From NCBI RefSeq assembly GCF_000764305.2, contig NW_025943953.1, positions 58,763-122,762 on the forward strand: DNA of 64,000 bases, in the 5' to 3' direction. The notes beneath the pieces were generated by a model that made no database searches, was not told where the DNA came from, and was given only the letters and a program-made list of their open reading frames with translations. This document shows, one piece after another, positions 10,588-22,279 of this stretch (the stretch's first letter is position 1; every line of letters begins with the position of its first letter). Source of the stretch: Hyalella azteca (taxonomy: Eukaryota > Arthropoda > Malacostraca > Amphipoda > Hyalellidae). The position numbers were made by a program, and so were the translations under genes.

Positions 10588-11886
10588 TTAAGGACGAATG
10601 TATTTCTTGCCTCCAACCTTCTTGGGCTTGAATGCAGGGACGTCTGGGTTGAATGATGGTTCTTGTTCTACAGCCTCGACAATCTTTTGGACCTCAGCAG
10701 AGTTCATTCTTATCTCGGGAATAGATGAATCGTCATCCGCGCTTCTCTTTTTCCTGATGGAGTTGGAGACGACTTCTTCCGGAACAATCGAGCGGTAGAC
10801 GTAAAATGCAGCAGCAACTGCAGATCCAACTCCTGCCACGAGGGCGACAGGATGTTCCAGAGCTCTTTCTGTGAACGTAGCCTCACTCATGGACTTTTCA
10901 CCGACTGCGTTGGTTTCAAAAGTATTTGTATTGGAGGTGTTGTCTTCGAGAGGAAGAACGTATTCCAAACTACGAGCGGCGAGAGGACTGTATGATCGGA
11001 ACTCCTCCCAATACTTGCCCATTTCGTTGCGGGGTACAAGTGCTCCTACGAGAGCAAGGGTTTGTTGCACGAGTACTCGGAAAGGCCACATGATGTCGAT
11101 TCCTGAAGGAATGTACTCTCTCAGCTCAGCCCTGTCAAGTCGTTCTCCGACATGAGTAAGGTACAAGACGAAGTCACGTACACTGTCAAACACAAATCCT
11201 AGCATTTTGGGGGTTACACTCTCAGTAATCACCCTCAAGAGATGATGGGGATCTCCTTGTTCCAGGGCTCCTTCCAGTTCGTATACAGGGATAATGTGAC
11301 CTAAGGAATCCATAAGTTCAGTTTCTCTAAGCATCTTGATATACTTGAGGAATACTCCCTTCAGCATAGGCCATGCATCTAAATCTTCAGCGGCAATGGA
11401 GTTCTCCTTTCTTTGAGCATAGGCTTGTTGGTTGAGCTTTGAGGCAATCTTGAAAACATCTTGAATTATTTCAAACAAATGGTCGAATATGACATTGATT
11501 GTCCTTCTTCTTTTCTGCATGGCGGTTCGGTTGGGCTTACCATCTCCTTTATTTGCAGTTGACAAAGTTTTCTTGTTGGAAGTACCAACCACAACCTTAG
11601 ATATTTCAGTTGAATTTTCAATTTTTTCTTCTTCCACTGGCTGCTGTGGCTCGGCAATTACGGTATCTCCATCTTCGATGACTACTTCATCGTGACGCTC
11701 AATTTTTGGTGTGAGTTTACCGTTGCCGTAACCTGAGTACGCAACATGATAGCCTGGCAGGAACGCTTGGTTGCCCCAGTCACTCGGGGACCCGCCAATT
11801 TTCCGCCCCGTGATTGGTGCGTGCGCGATGGGCTGAGAGCTCTGGCAACCCACTGCCAGAACCGTCAGCAAGATGGCAACCCTCAT
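10588..11886 (-). CDS. Unrecognised secreted or type I membrane protein, 432 aa
   Basis: Single open exon, 433 codons including stop, by far the longest ORF in the window. The start MRVAILLTVLAVGCQ has a signal-peptide shape (hydrophobic residues 3-13, cleavage plausible around 14-23). Residues 55-125 are low-complexity and charged (PVEEEKIE, QKRRR at 124-128). Residues 129-310 look helical and folded. There is one membrane-like segment at 345-363 (HPVALVAGVGSAVAAAFYVY), then RKKRS (378-382), a furin-type site, and a basic tail (KPKKVGGKKYIRP). N-glycosylation sequons occur at N91, N119 and N316; the only Cys is C14. A CAG acceptor at 11900-11898, just upstream of the ATG, implies a non-coding 5' exon; a strong donor (GCC|GTAAGT) at about 12465 is a candidate. 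I recognise no domain family. The composition is coding-like and not shared with nearby repeats. Confidence 0.8.
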   Translation of the reverse strand: MRVAILLTVLAVGCQSSQPIAHAPITGRKIGGSPSDWGNQAFLPGYHVAYSGYGNGKLTPKIERHDEVVIEDGDTVIAEPQQPVEEEKIENSTEISKVVVGTSNKKTLSTANKGDGKPNRTAMQKRRRTINVIFDHLFEIIQDVFKIASKLNQQAYAQRKENSIAAEDLDAWPMLKGVFLKYIKMLRETELMDSLGHIIPVYELEGALEQGDPHHLLRVITESVTPKMLGFVFDSVRDFVLYLTHVGERLDRAELREYIPSGIDIMWPFRVLVQQTLALVGALVPRNEMGKYWEEFRSYSPLAARSLEYVLPLEDNTSNTNTFETNAVGEKSMSEATFTERALEHPVALVAGVGSAVAAAFYVYRSIVPEEVVSNSIRKKRSADDDSSIPEIRMNSAEVQKIVEAVEQEPSFNPDVPAFKPKKVGGKKYIRP

Positions 11887-11897
11887 TGTGTAGCGAA

Positions 11898-12465
11898 CTG
11901 CAAAGAATAAATATCCATAAATACATGACTTTCTTGATCTATCTATTAAAAAATTCTAATTTCTTCCAAGACTAAGTAAATACGTTTCAGGTCGCAAAAA
12001 CTGTACACCGGTAGTTTTTATAAATAACCTTTGACTGCTTGTGAAATAAGATCGTCACAAAGAAAAAGTTCTCACATCACTTTAAATCTTTGATGTACAC
12101 CCGCTCGAACATTCTCAGTGACTACAGCAGAAATAAAACTGTAGACAATAAAGTCTTTTTAGTGCATTGGATGTCTGCAACGCAAGGCTGTGCACCTAGG
12201 TAGCAACATTCTTCGTTGCTTTCGAATTCGTATATGTTACATATTTTATGAACATAAATAGATAGAGCACAAATGATTAAAACAGTAGAAATCACTCATG
12301 AAAAAAAAAAACGCAAGCAAAATGCTGGTAAACGGTAAGGATGGCTGGCACTGTTGATCGTGTACTGACTGCAAGTCATCTTGGTCATGGGGTGACACGT
12401 GTTTGCCGTTGCGCTGCTCAGCCGCTGCTGGTGTTTTCCGTGCCAGGAAATAAAAACAGACTTAC
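11898..12465 (-). other. Candidate 5' UTR intron of the 432-aa gene
   Basis: Minus-strand acceptor TTCTTTGCAG|TTCGCTACACAATG at 11898 and donor GCC|GTAAGTCTG ending at 12465 would bound a 568-bp intron. The acceptor is convincing because it sits 11 nt before the start codon; the choice of donor is a guess. If right, transcription starts above 12466. Confidence 0.35.
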
Positions 12466-12910
12466 GGCTACATTAGATCTTGCCGCATTGCTATTCTGGC
12501 TCGTTAAATGGACTCAGATGACGTTTTTGAACTGCTTTTGTTTTAGAGTTGAACTTTTTTCACTGATAGTTCTATTGCAATATTCTTACTCATTGCTGTT
12601 CGACTGAACTTATATTCGTCAGAAAAATTGGCTGGTTTAGAAAATCAAAATGGACACATTGTTTGACCAATAACTTAAGCACCTTAATAGTACATAATAC
12701 TATTTTGTTAAGATTACATTAAGTTTTGAACAAAAATTTAACTTGATAGCCAAAATATACTCTTTATTCTACATTGATGGAAATTTTAATAGTAATTTTA
12801 TTCCCTAATCAAGTAATTATATTCCCTAAATTCTGTGCGTGCAAAAAATGTTCTTTTTCAACCGAGGGGAAATTTTGGTACACGACACGCTTCTTCTCAT
12901 AGAAATTTTC

Positions 12911-14143
12911 AGGTTGCAGGAAGATTAAAACGCATGTTTCTCCTCAAATTGGCTACAGAATTCCATCATATTTTATCGGTAACTACGTGTTGATGGATTA
13001 AGTTCTTCGAAGTCATTTTGATTAGGAAAAATGTATTAGTTTGCTTTTGTGTGTGTTAGTAACCTGATGCAGTAAATATTTTTGGGCACGGGCCTGACAT
13101 CTTATTGTTAGTGGTGGAATCAGGAGAATAAAAACGAGTTGGAGTGAATTGGATTGAAAAAATAGACTCAAAGTTTAAATTAAGCAGGTGTAAAAAAATT
13201 AAAGTTGATATCACATTTCATATTAGGAGTCATTTGCATGCGTCATGTTGTTTGTTGGTTGGAATAGTTTCGTGATTAATTAACGTTGTATCAATTTGGA
13301 AATAGGAAAGAGAGATTGTGAATCGAACCTCGATGTATGATATCGTTGAACCTAACTTTTATAGTCGCTTTGCTCTAGTAGGGTTACCTGGAGAATGCAG
13401 CGATATACTCATTGAGTCGTCGGATGAATCAGATTGATTTACATTTTTACATAACGAAGAAAATTAAACGTAAAAATGTACAGTATCAATGACAACATTT
13501 GTTATTTGTTTAATATATATAAAAATTCATTATTTACTAATATGATTTCGTTACACGAGACGGTACACAATACATTGTTTTTGTTTACCGTCATAGATCG
13601 TCTGCCAAACTCTCGTTTCACAAATCAACTGACAGGAATGCCAGAGCTCGACGAACGCAATTGGCCTCTGGCATCCGCCATCCGAAAACCAATGGGAAAG
13701 CTCGAGTCACAATTGTGATCAAGTTTTTCCAACATTCCAGTCCCGTTATTGTTCACTTTTTGTCCAACTTTCAATACGTTCGAGGAACTCCCACGAAAGC
13801 GCAACGCTAATAAAATCCATACAGGGAGTTGAACGAGCGATTTTCGAGAGGCGAAAAGAACTATTAAGATTGCTGCGCTTGTATGATACAAGTTTTTAGA
13901 TGCCCAAATACGTCTTCTTATATGATACGAAACTCGGACGATACTGGAGACAATTGTGTCACTTGATATCGGGCGTACATACCGTTAATTGCATTTCAAT
14001 GTTCGTTAATGTTTATGAGCTATTCTGATATCGCAATTTAGAAGATGAACCAGATAAGAGGTTGAATATAATATTGATATGATAATTGTGATATCAGCGC
14101 TCTGAGTATCAATCAGCACATCAGTTTGAATACTCGTATGAAT
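12911..14143 (+). repeat. Duplicated segment D1, copy A
   Basis: Nearly identical to 19585-20959, differing by scattered substitutions and one insertion of about 160 bp in the other copy (about 19978-20137). Copy A ends at the single n at 14144 and copy B begins directly after the single n at 19584. An 88-codon minus-strand ORF is present in both copies (13625-13891 and 20441-20707), but it is conserved only because the whole segment is. The pattern fits two alleles placed in series by the assembler, or a recent duplication. Confidence 0.8.
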
Positions 14144-14144
14144 N
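14144..14144. other. Assembly gap (single n)
   Basis: One undetermined base exactly between duplicated segment D1 copy A and an 18-bp minisatellite. Similar single n positions occur at 266, 19584, 32131 and 44049, most at repeat boundaries, so they look like collapsed scaffold gaps of unknown length. Confidence 0.8.
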
Positions 14145-14299
14145 CGCCACAATAATGCGTGTCGCCACAATAATGCGTGTCGCCACAATAATGCGTGTTG
14201 CCACAATAATGCGTGTCGCCACAATAATGCGTGTCGCCACAATAATGCGTGTTGCCACAATAATGCGTGTTGCCACAATAATGCGTGTTGCCACAATAA
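14145..14299 (+). repeat. 18-bp minisatellite, about 8.6 copies
   Basis: Unit CGCCACAATAATGCGTGT, with C/T variation at the first base. Because the period is a multiple of three, it stays open in several frames (LLWQHA repeats on the minus strand). These ORFs are by-products of the repeat. Confidence 0.9.
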
Positions 14300-16040
14300 C
14301 AGCATAGCCAGTCATGGTCTGACTATATCCACGATGCTGGCCTTATTCGCTGGAAAATTGAGGTCTCGTTTTAACAGAGCTTTGGCTGCAGTGAACCGAA
14401 GCGACCGTTATATTTTTTCGGGGAAATATTGGGTATTGCGGGTAAAAAAATTGCGAGATATTTCGACGCAAATTTGCATGGGGAGCTTAGTTCCCGAGAC
14501 CGTTATGGAGGAACCATTCTTCAGTCTGTTGGAAAACTGTTCATACGTGAAATTAATAATAATAATAGAGCATGAAATAGAGGTAAAATGATAATAAATA
14601 TACGACGAAACAAAAAAATTCTCTCATATGGTTTACAATGTTTGGTGAATTCCCGAATTCTATTGGCGAAAAGATGCATAAACATTCAGGTGGCAAAAGA
14701 ACAGGCGAGAACTGATCGTTTCATGTATGTATACGTTGCTGCATTTATCTTATGGCTTGAGCTTCAAGATCGAGGTGGCGATATATTGATCCGTAAAGTC
14801 TTTGAGCAAAAGTCGACCTGTAAATCTGATGAAGCATTTATGCCCGGCCCTGAATAGGTGCGAAATGAACAGCAAGCTGCACTCCTTCTACATACAACCC
14901 GGAATTATTTCAAAGAAAAAGCTCTGCTATATTTGCTCATATGATTTTTTATGAATCTTAGTCGCCTAGCATATTTTTATTGCATATAATTTCAGCATTA
15001 AAAATTTGTTCCTTCCACGCAACGAAAATCGAATGTAATTCGCGGAAAATTTAACGATGAAGTTTGCAGGAATAGAGCAAGAAAAATTTATTTCCCTTGT
15101 TGAGGACTAAGACGCTTCTCAACATAATGGAAAATGAGGAAGAAAAAGAAAATTTTAGGGAAAAATCACATATAAATATTTATAAAATAAACTAGTTGCA
15201 CACTCTGTCCTCTAGCATCGATATAATGGACTAAATTGAATTTACCTTATCCAGAAAAAATTTAATATATGAAGTTTATCGTTTTCAACATATTTCTTGT
15301 TAATAAATTTACATATTAATTTTGATTATTAGTCATGTATTTAATATGTTGCGAATTTCTTCCTCTGACGAGCCAAATGTGGGTAGAATTTCTGTGAAGA
15401 ATGTGCACATATTTCATATTGATTTCATCGACTGACAGTACTTATTTTAGTACTTATATTGTTATTATTTGGTTAGTTTTCATTGTTAAGTTACACTATT
15501 ATTGGCGATCGAATTCCGAAGGCTGTTTAAATCTTTAAATCAGCCAATCGACTTACAGAAACTGAAAATGTAAGTGGAATGAAGTAAGAAATCAAGGTCT
15601 AGCTGCTTAGAAGAAAGAAGCCTCAAAATTCAATATTGATAAAAATGCAGTCTGAGCTTGCACTATTAAAGTTTGAATGCCCCGTTTAAGGATAAATACT
15701 ATGGCAAGACTAGCGAGAGATGATGAGCATTAGCAACAACTACAGATCTCCATAGCCATCACTTAAAAGCTTAAAGACTAATAAGAAAAGTTGAAAAAAC
15801 TAGTCTAGGCAAAAAGTATGATTTATTTGCAAGATCAGCTCAATAATCAACGAGTTTGGGTGTTCGGTTAGAGGTCCCAACCGGTTTCGCTGGACAACTA
15901 CAACCGGACGATCAGTGTCAGCAAGTTGACCGAAAAAACCGTCGAGATAATCTAATCAGTCATAGACCGGGCCAGGCATGTGTGCACTGTGTAGTTCTCT
16001 CCACTGAAAGGCAAACGGACCACTGAAAACTTTCGATTTC
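14300..16040. other. Gene-free stretch
   Basis: Contains short ORFs (14334-14591, 14588-14857) with no recognisable homology, no flanking splice consensus worth reporting and AT-driven composition. No RNA gene or repeat array was seen. Confidence 0.45.
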
Positions 16041-16054
16041 TACTGTCTTGGTCT

Positions 16055-16435
16055 TCAAGTATGGCTTTAGTGATTTCTATACCTGGGTCTTAGAGTATGG
16101 CTTTAGTCAGAAAGATTTCTATACCTGGGTCTTTGAGTATGGCTTAAGTCAGAACGATTTCTATACCTGCATGGGTCTGTGCATATTGTGGCTGCTGACC
16201 AAACGATTTCTATACCTGGGTCTTAGAGTATGGCCTACGTCAGAACGATTTCTATACCTGGGTCTTTATAGAGTATGGCCTACGTCAGAACGATTTCTAT
16301 ACCTGGGTCTTAGAGTATGGCCTACGTCAGAACGATTTCTATACCTGGGTCTTAGAGTATGGCCTACGTCAGAACGATTTCTATACCTGGTTCTTAGAGT
16401 ATGGCCTACGTCAGAACGATTTCTATACCTGAGAG
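16055..16435 (+). repeat. 42-bp minisatellite, about 9 copies
   Basis: Core unit GTCAGAACGATTTCTATACC plus TGGGTCTTAGAGTATGGCCT plus AC. The first three or four units are diverged (GGCTTTAGT variants) and the last five are nearly uniform. The period is a multiple of three, so it leaves a 138-codon plus-strand ORF (16048-16464) of 14-residue repeats (SERFLYLGLRVWPT) and a minus-strand counterpart. Neither shows other evidence of being a gene. Confidence 0.9.
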
Positions 16436-16439
16436 TGGA

Positions 16440-19400
16440 ATTCAGAAAGCGTTTATATGCATGAAATCTTGTCCTATATTTCATCCTGAATCCTCATGGG
16501 AGCAAGAAAAAACTATGTGTCCTTTAGTTTTGATTTTATCTTGCAAAATTACCGGTCCATAATTTTTATCTGCCGATAAACTGAGATAAATGTTGCTTTT
16601 ATCATTATTGGCTACAAGAAAATAATTGTTTAACATAATAAAGTTCCGCTAAAGGCAGGTTTCGCATCGTTTCGATGTAGTTTCATTTATGTTATCAGAA
16701 GAATACGGTAATGGCGATGATCATGAACCTTATTTATGACCAGCGTAAAAACAACGTAAAATTGGCTGTTTGCTTGATATTATGCATGTATAGAGGTCAT
16801 AAATTACAAAATATTATAAATAATATTCGTTATAAATTATAAATGAACACCGATTGCAATCAATATGTTTTGCTGACGTAAAATTTAAGCCATAATGATA
16901 TATTTTTATCATTTGATTAATCCAAATTTTTGTGAAAGGGATATAGCTCTATATATGGCAAGAATAAGAGCATTTGCGAACATAGGTTGGCCAAAATGCT
17001 ATAACTATATACATTTAAGCCCCAAGCCATCTAGTGTGAAATTTGCCATAGATGTTTTTTCAAAGGTGTTTTTCTGTCACTTGAGAGGGAAAGTTGCAAG
17101 GTTTCGATTGCCTGTAAAAAGTTACGAGTCCTGCCACGGGCTCAACAGAAACTTGAGTTATTTCTGGTGTTCTTCATCCCGCCTGTGCAACTTTCTTTTG
17201 CCCAAACGATGTGATAACCTTTAATTTATCCAACTTTTACATTGCATTTTGCTGTAATCTTGCCGATTTTTGCCTGGAAAAATTTGATTTGTCACCTATT
17301 AACTTTCTAAAAATTTCTAGCAACTGTAAGTTAAATTTTTGATTACGTGATGGGCGAATTTATATGAATTTGACTGTAGGTGGAGAAGCAGTTTAATGAA
17401 GACCAATGGAAGAGAAACTGTTGACATTATTCAGGTGTAGCAGGGATGATTTTACAATCTTTATCATTATTTACTGGCAGCAGTGCATGCAAATTGAGGA
17501 AGCGTGCTTTAGAAACCAAGCACACCACACAAAACATTTCGTCTAACAAAGGCACAATAATGAAGTTCGCATATGCAATCAATAAGGGGCGGATATTTCT
17601 GCTGTCAAACACTCCGGCTTTAATAACAGTCATCAAATACTCAGGTATCGTTATGCTAGTGACTTGCATATTTCCAGTGAACTAGCACGCTGAACATATC
17701 CTCTAACAAAGTTGAAGAAACTTGTCATTATAGCGGTTAAGTAGAAGCAACAAGACGTCTTAGGCCATCACGCCTCTTACAACAGACATCTTCTAGCTAC
17801 ACTGGCGCCTCTAGGGAGCGCTCAACTTTCTCGTTAATAGATGCAGGGGAAAATGTACGGCGACGTTCTAAGTTGAGGGACTCCCATCATCATGGAAATC
17901 AAGATATCGTCGGAACTTTCCGTGACTTTCCGCCGGATGTTGCGTTGCCATTAATTATTCGGAAATAAGAAGCGTCCATGCTCGATGGGAATTCAATTAT
18001 CTAGATGTGATGATTACTCTCATAAATCTTCAGGATGAATGTCATTATTTCGCACGTAGAGTCTTTTAGAACTTCTTTCGAGGTTTCAGATACGAGATTC
18101 TGGTGATGCGTTGAATAACAATGCAATTATTCGTGAGAACAATTCATCTTCACCTGAAAATTTAATGATGAATCTGCGCAAAACTCGTTTAGATTTCTCA
18201 ATTTTCTCAAGCGATTTTCCATTCCGCTCGCAAATTTAGTAGGTGCAATTTTTTAAGTAAAATAGTTGAATTCTGGCATCAGATTTTTGTTATCCTCTTC
18301 CATGTCATCTGTATCATTGTGAGTTCTTTTCTCTAAGCGTTCATTATTACGGTAGAAACCCGTACCGTATGTCTTATATTTACCACCAACTCTCTCGTTC
18401 AACATTAGCTCTTGAATAACAAACAGATGGAGAAATCAGAGTCTAGAAATACATGCCACATATTCTGTTACCAGACAAGATTCTAAATATCAAAATAATG
18501 AAAGAAAAAGTCTTTAATTTATTATTTTCTGCTCGTATTCATTGCATCGTTTCCTCGTTGAATCTCATGACAGCTGCCGCCGCGGAGCGCCACTATGTCT
18601 GTTAAAAGTTTTAACTGGAATGAAGTGCATTCAAGGCAAAGGATAAATAATGCATTAACTTAATTAATTCATTTTAAGAAAAACCTTCTCATAATCCTAC
18701 ATCTTTGCCTGGTTACAAGATCCCTCTGAGCCAGACACGCACTTTCTTTCTGCAGCGACAGCAGGAGCCTCGTAGTGCGTTCACCTGCACCATGCAGACC
18801 GGACACGAGAATTATAAATAATATTCTTTTATCCCACAACATTAAAATGAGGCCCAGAAAATAATAAAATTATGCAGAGGGATACTTAACTGGAGTTTTT
18901 GTATCAATAATATGACAATTAACAATGGAGATTTTTGTAATTTAATTTTGAAATGTTGACAGCGGTAATTCAAGTGTGTAAAAACAATGTGTAAAGATCA
19001 AGTTGATGAACTCTTAATGGGAGTATCAATTTAGAAAAGGAAAACATTAAACCCAAGTATAGGATATAAAATATTAAGTGCATTTTTACATTAAACTCAA
19101 ACCTTTAATTACTGTACGTCAAGCTTAGTGTAGCACACAAGTGTAATATATTCCAACTACTAAAAAATAATGTATTATGTTCCAAATACTTTTTAAAAAA
19201 CTGTTAACCCGAACACTGAATATACGACTACCTTATTATATACCTTATATACGCCTTATTATATTTATACCTTATATACATGTATAAGCCTGACATGACG
19301 ACTATTTACCGGGATTGTCATATATACTTAAGGCCTCGATTTCTTGGTAGAAAGCAGTGCGCTCGAACACTGAAATTGCTGTACTAAATCTGACGATAGA

Positions 19401-19480
19401 AACGTACTGCCGAAGCACGATCAAGAAACTTTTTCGTATATGCATCTGTAATCGTGAGGACTGCGTATCATTACGATTAA
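16440..19480. other. Gene-free stretch
   Basis: Three kb of AT-rich sequence. ORFs at 16895-17224 and 17427-17685 were checked and resemble nothing known; they lack clear splice or initiation context. No RNA gene was recognised. Confidence 0.45.
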
Positions 19481-19490
19481 TCATCACAAT

Positions 19491-19583
19491 CACATGAATC
19501 AACGAATCGCAATCACATGAATCAACGAATCGCAATCACATGAATCAACGAATCGCAATCACATGAATCAACGAATCGCAATC
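19491..19583 (+). repeat. 23-bp minisatellite, left part
   Basis: Four copies of CACATGAATCAACGAATCGC plus AAT, ending at the n at 19584. The same repeat resumes at 22180, so a 2.6-kb block (19585-22179) is wedged into one array. Confidence 0.9.
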
Positions 19584-19584
19584 N

Positions 19585-20959
19585 AGGTTGCAGGAAGATT
19601 AAAACGCATGTTTCTCCTCAAATTGGCTACAGAATTCCATCATATTTTATCGGTAACTACGTGTTGATGGATTAAGTTCTTCGAAGTCATTTTGATTAGG
19701 AAAAATGTATTAGTTTGCTTTTGTGTGTGTTAGTAACCTGATGCAGTAAATATTTTTGGGCACGGGCCTGACATCTTATTGTTAGTGGTGGAATCAGGAG
19801 AATAAAAACGAGTTGGAGTGAATTCGATTGAAAAAATAGACTCAAAGTTTAAATTAAGCAGGTGTAAAAAAATTAAAGTTGATATCACATTTCATATTAG
19901 GAGTCATTTGCAAGCGTCATGCTGTTTGTTGGTTGGAATAGTTTCGTGATTAATTAACGTTGCTTCAATTTGGAAATGATCGACAGGATCGTTGGGAACG
20001 ACAGACAGGGACAAATTCAAATCAGGAGCAGATAAAGGCCAGCGATTGAGCGTCGTGTGCCATGTAAGACTTCGGTTTCTCGGCGATTAGACCAACAAGA
20101 CTAAAAGCTAAATCTTGGGTTCACTCCGTCCCAATTAGGAAAGAGAGACTGTGAATCGAATCTCTATGTATGATGATATCGTTGAACCTAAATTTTATAA
20201 TTGCGTTGATCTTGTAGGGTTACCTGGAGAATACAGCGATATATTCATCGAGTCGTCGGATGAATCAGATTGAGGGTACTCTTTTTTACATAACGAAGAA
20301 AATCAAACGTAAAAATTTACAGTTTTAATGATAACATATGTTATCTGTTTAATATATATAAAAATTAATTATTACTAATATGATTAATAAACTGCTTTGT
20401 GTACCGTCATAGATCGTCTGCCAAACTCTCGTTTCACAAATCAACTGACAGGAATGCCAGAGCTCGACGAACGCAATTGGCCTCTGGCATCCGCCATCCG
20501 AAAACCAATGGGAAAGCTCGAGTCACAATTGTGATCAAGTTTTTCCAACATTCCAGTCCCGTTATTGTTCACTTTTTGTCCAACTTTCAAGACGTTCGAG
20601 GAACTCCCACGAAAGCGCAACGCTAATAAAATCCATACAGGGAGTTGAACGAGCGTTTTTCGAGAGGCGAAAAGAACTATTAAGATTGCTGCGCTTGTAT
20701 GATACAAGTTTTTAGATGCCCAAATACGTCTTCTTATATGATACGAAACTCGGACGATACTGGAGACAATTGTGTCACTTGATATCGGGCGTACATACCG
20801 TTAATTGCATTTCAATGTTCGTTAATGTTTATGAGCTATTCTGATATCGCAATTTAGAGGATGGACCAGTTAAGAGGTTTAGTATAATATTGATATGATA
20901 ATTGTGATATCAGCGCTCTGAGTATCAATCAGCACATCAGTTTGAATACTCGTATGAAT
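19585..20959 (+). repeat. Duplicated segment D1, copy B
   Basis: Second copy of 12911-14143. It carries about 160 extra bases at 19978-20137 (from GATCGACAGGATCG to CGTCCCAATT), absent from copy A, flanked by similar AAATAGG/AATTAGG sequence. Copy B continues beyond 20959 into sequence that copy A lacks because of the gap at 14144. Confidence 0.8.
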
Positions 20960-22141
20960 GTTCATTAAATTCATTACTGTTTTATCAAAACTCGGAGTAT
21001 CTGCAAATTCGGAAGTTTTGCTATGATATTTATTTAATTTTTTTTTCATATCGCAAATTCGAGGATAAACTCGTTTCAACAGCTTTTTTGTTTCTATAAG
21101 CTCTCACCGCTGAAAATATATAGACTCAACTTGGCCGCAAATATGGCCACTAAAATAAGGCCAGAATGTCGACTATATATACCATATACATAAATATATC
21201 GAGAAAGCAATGGATGCCGCTTTAAATATTAGCAGAATATTTTTGGGAAAGTAACGCTAAATAAATGAATGAAGTTTAACTCACGTTTTTTTTACAAACT
21301 TTTTTACAGCAAATTATTTTCAAAGATGATATGGTATGAGATACGCACGCATGCGTCAAGAAGAAACATCCGCATAGAATATGTAGGTCACGTACAAGAC
21401 GTACATGTATATACTTTTATATTGGTATATTCGCTACATGACTGAATATGAATAGATTTATATTTACTCGTGTAAATATACATTTGTACACTTGAAGGCA
21501 GACCGACGACGCAAACGTGATCGCGAGAGCTTGAACATTGATGCAAATTTACCGTTTCTCTCATCGAGCGTTCATGTCTTCACTTGAATTATTTGGTTGA
21601 TTTTCTATTAATTTTTGTCAACATGACATCATAGGATAATTATTTGGGGTGTTAATAAGTCGGTGTTGAAGGATTTTGACGATTTAAGGAATTTTTGCTG
21701 ATAAAAATTTGTTACAAAAATGTAAGAATGTTATCGTACAAAGTAATTAATGATGATTAATTTTAAAATTATTTTTTATCTCTTTTAGGTAATGCTGAGT
21801 TGGAAGGTATTTTTGTAACAAGGGGGAGGGCATTATTCCTTTTATTCGATCTAAACTTAGACGAATATTTCGGTAGTGATATGAGATGAATATTTTATTT
21901 ACCAATGGAAATATCAGATTTATTCTATTCTGTATTCTATATTATATTTATTCTATCAGAAAATTTACTGCTGACCTGTTCCATGAAAATTCCTGTAGAG
22001 CCCAGCAGGGAGATTATTATTTGATAACTCGATAACGAAGTTTATCGAGTTATATAACTCTTGTTTTTAACACAGGCATGCATGAACAGGCTTACGTATG
22101 TTTTGCATGTTACAAGACACGCGATGTGATAGTATTTGTAG
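20960..22141. other. Gene-free continuation of segment D1 copy B
   Basis: No exon or RNA gene was seen. This block probably belongs after position 14143 on the true chromosome, or to the other allele, because it follows D1 copy B without a break and ends at a sequencing adapter. Confidence 0.45.
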
Positions 22142-22179
22142 CTGTCTCTTATACACATCTAGATGTGTATAAGAGACAG
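22142..22179. other. Nextera mate-pair junction adapter (artefact)
   Basis: CTGTCTCTTATACACATCT immediately followed by its reverse complement AGATGTGTATAAGAGACAG. These 38 bases are the Tn5 mosaic-end pair left at circularisation junctions in Nextera mate-pair libraries. The sequence is not genomic, so the bases on either side were not necessarily adjacent in the organism. Confidence 0.97.
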
Positions 22180-22277
22180 GAATCAACGAATCGCAATCAC
22201 ATGAATCAACGAATTGCAATCACATGAATCAACGAATTGCAATCACGTGAATCAACGAATCACAATCACATGAATCA
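22180..22277 (+). repeat. 23-bp minisatellite, right part
   Basis: Four more copies of the 19491-19583 unit with a few substitutions (CGAATTGC, CACGTGAATC). It starts directly after the adapter. Confidence 0.9.
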
Positions 22278-22279
22278 AC

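Noticed and set aside
13625..13891. 88-codon minus-strand ORF present twice (also 20441-20707)
   Set aside because: It is conserved only as part of the larger duplicated segment; no family resemblance, and the duplication may be an assembly artefact.
14006..14315. Overlapping minus-strand ORFs with LLWQHA-type repeats
   Set aside because: Direct product of the 18-bp minisatellite and interrupted by an n.
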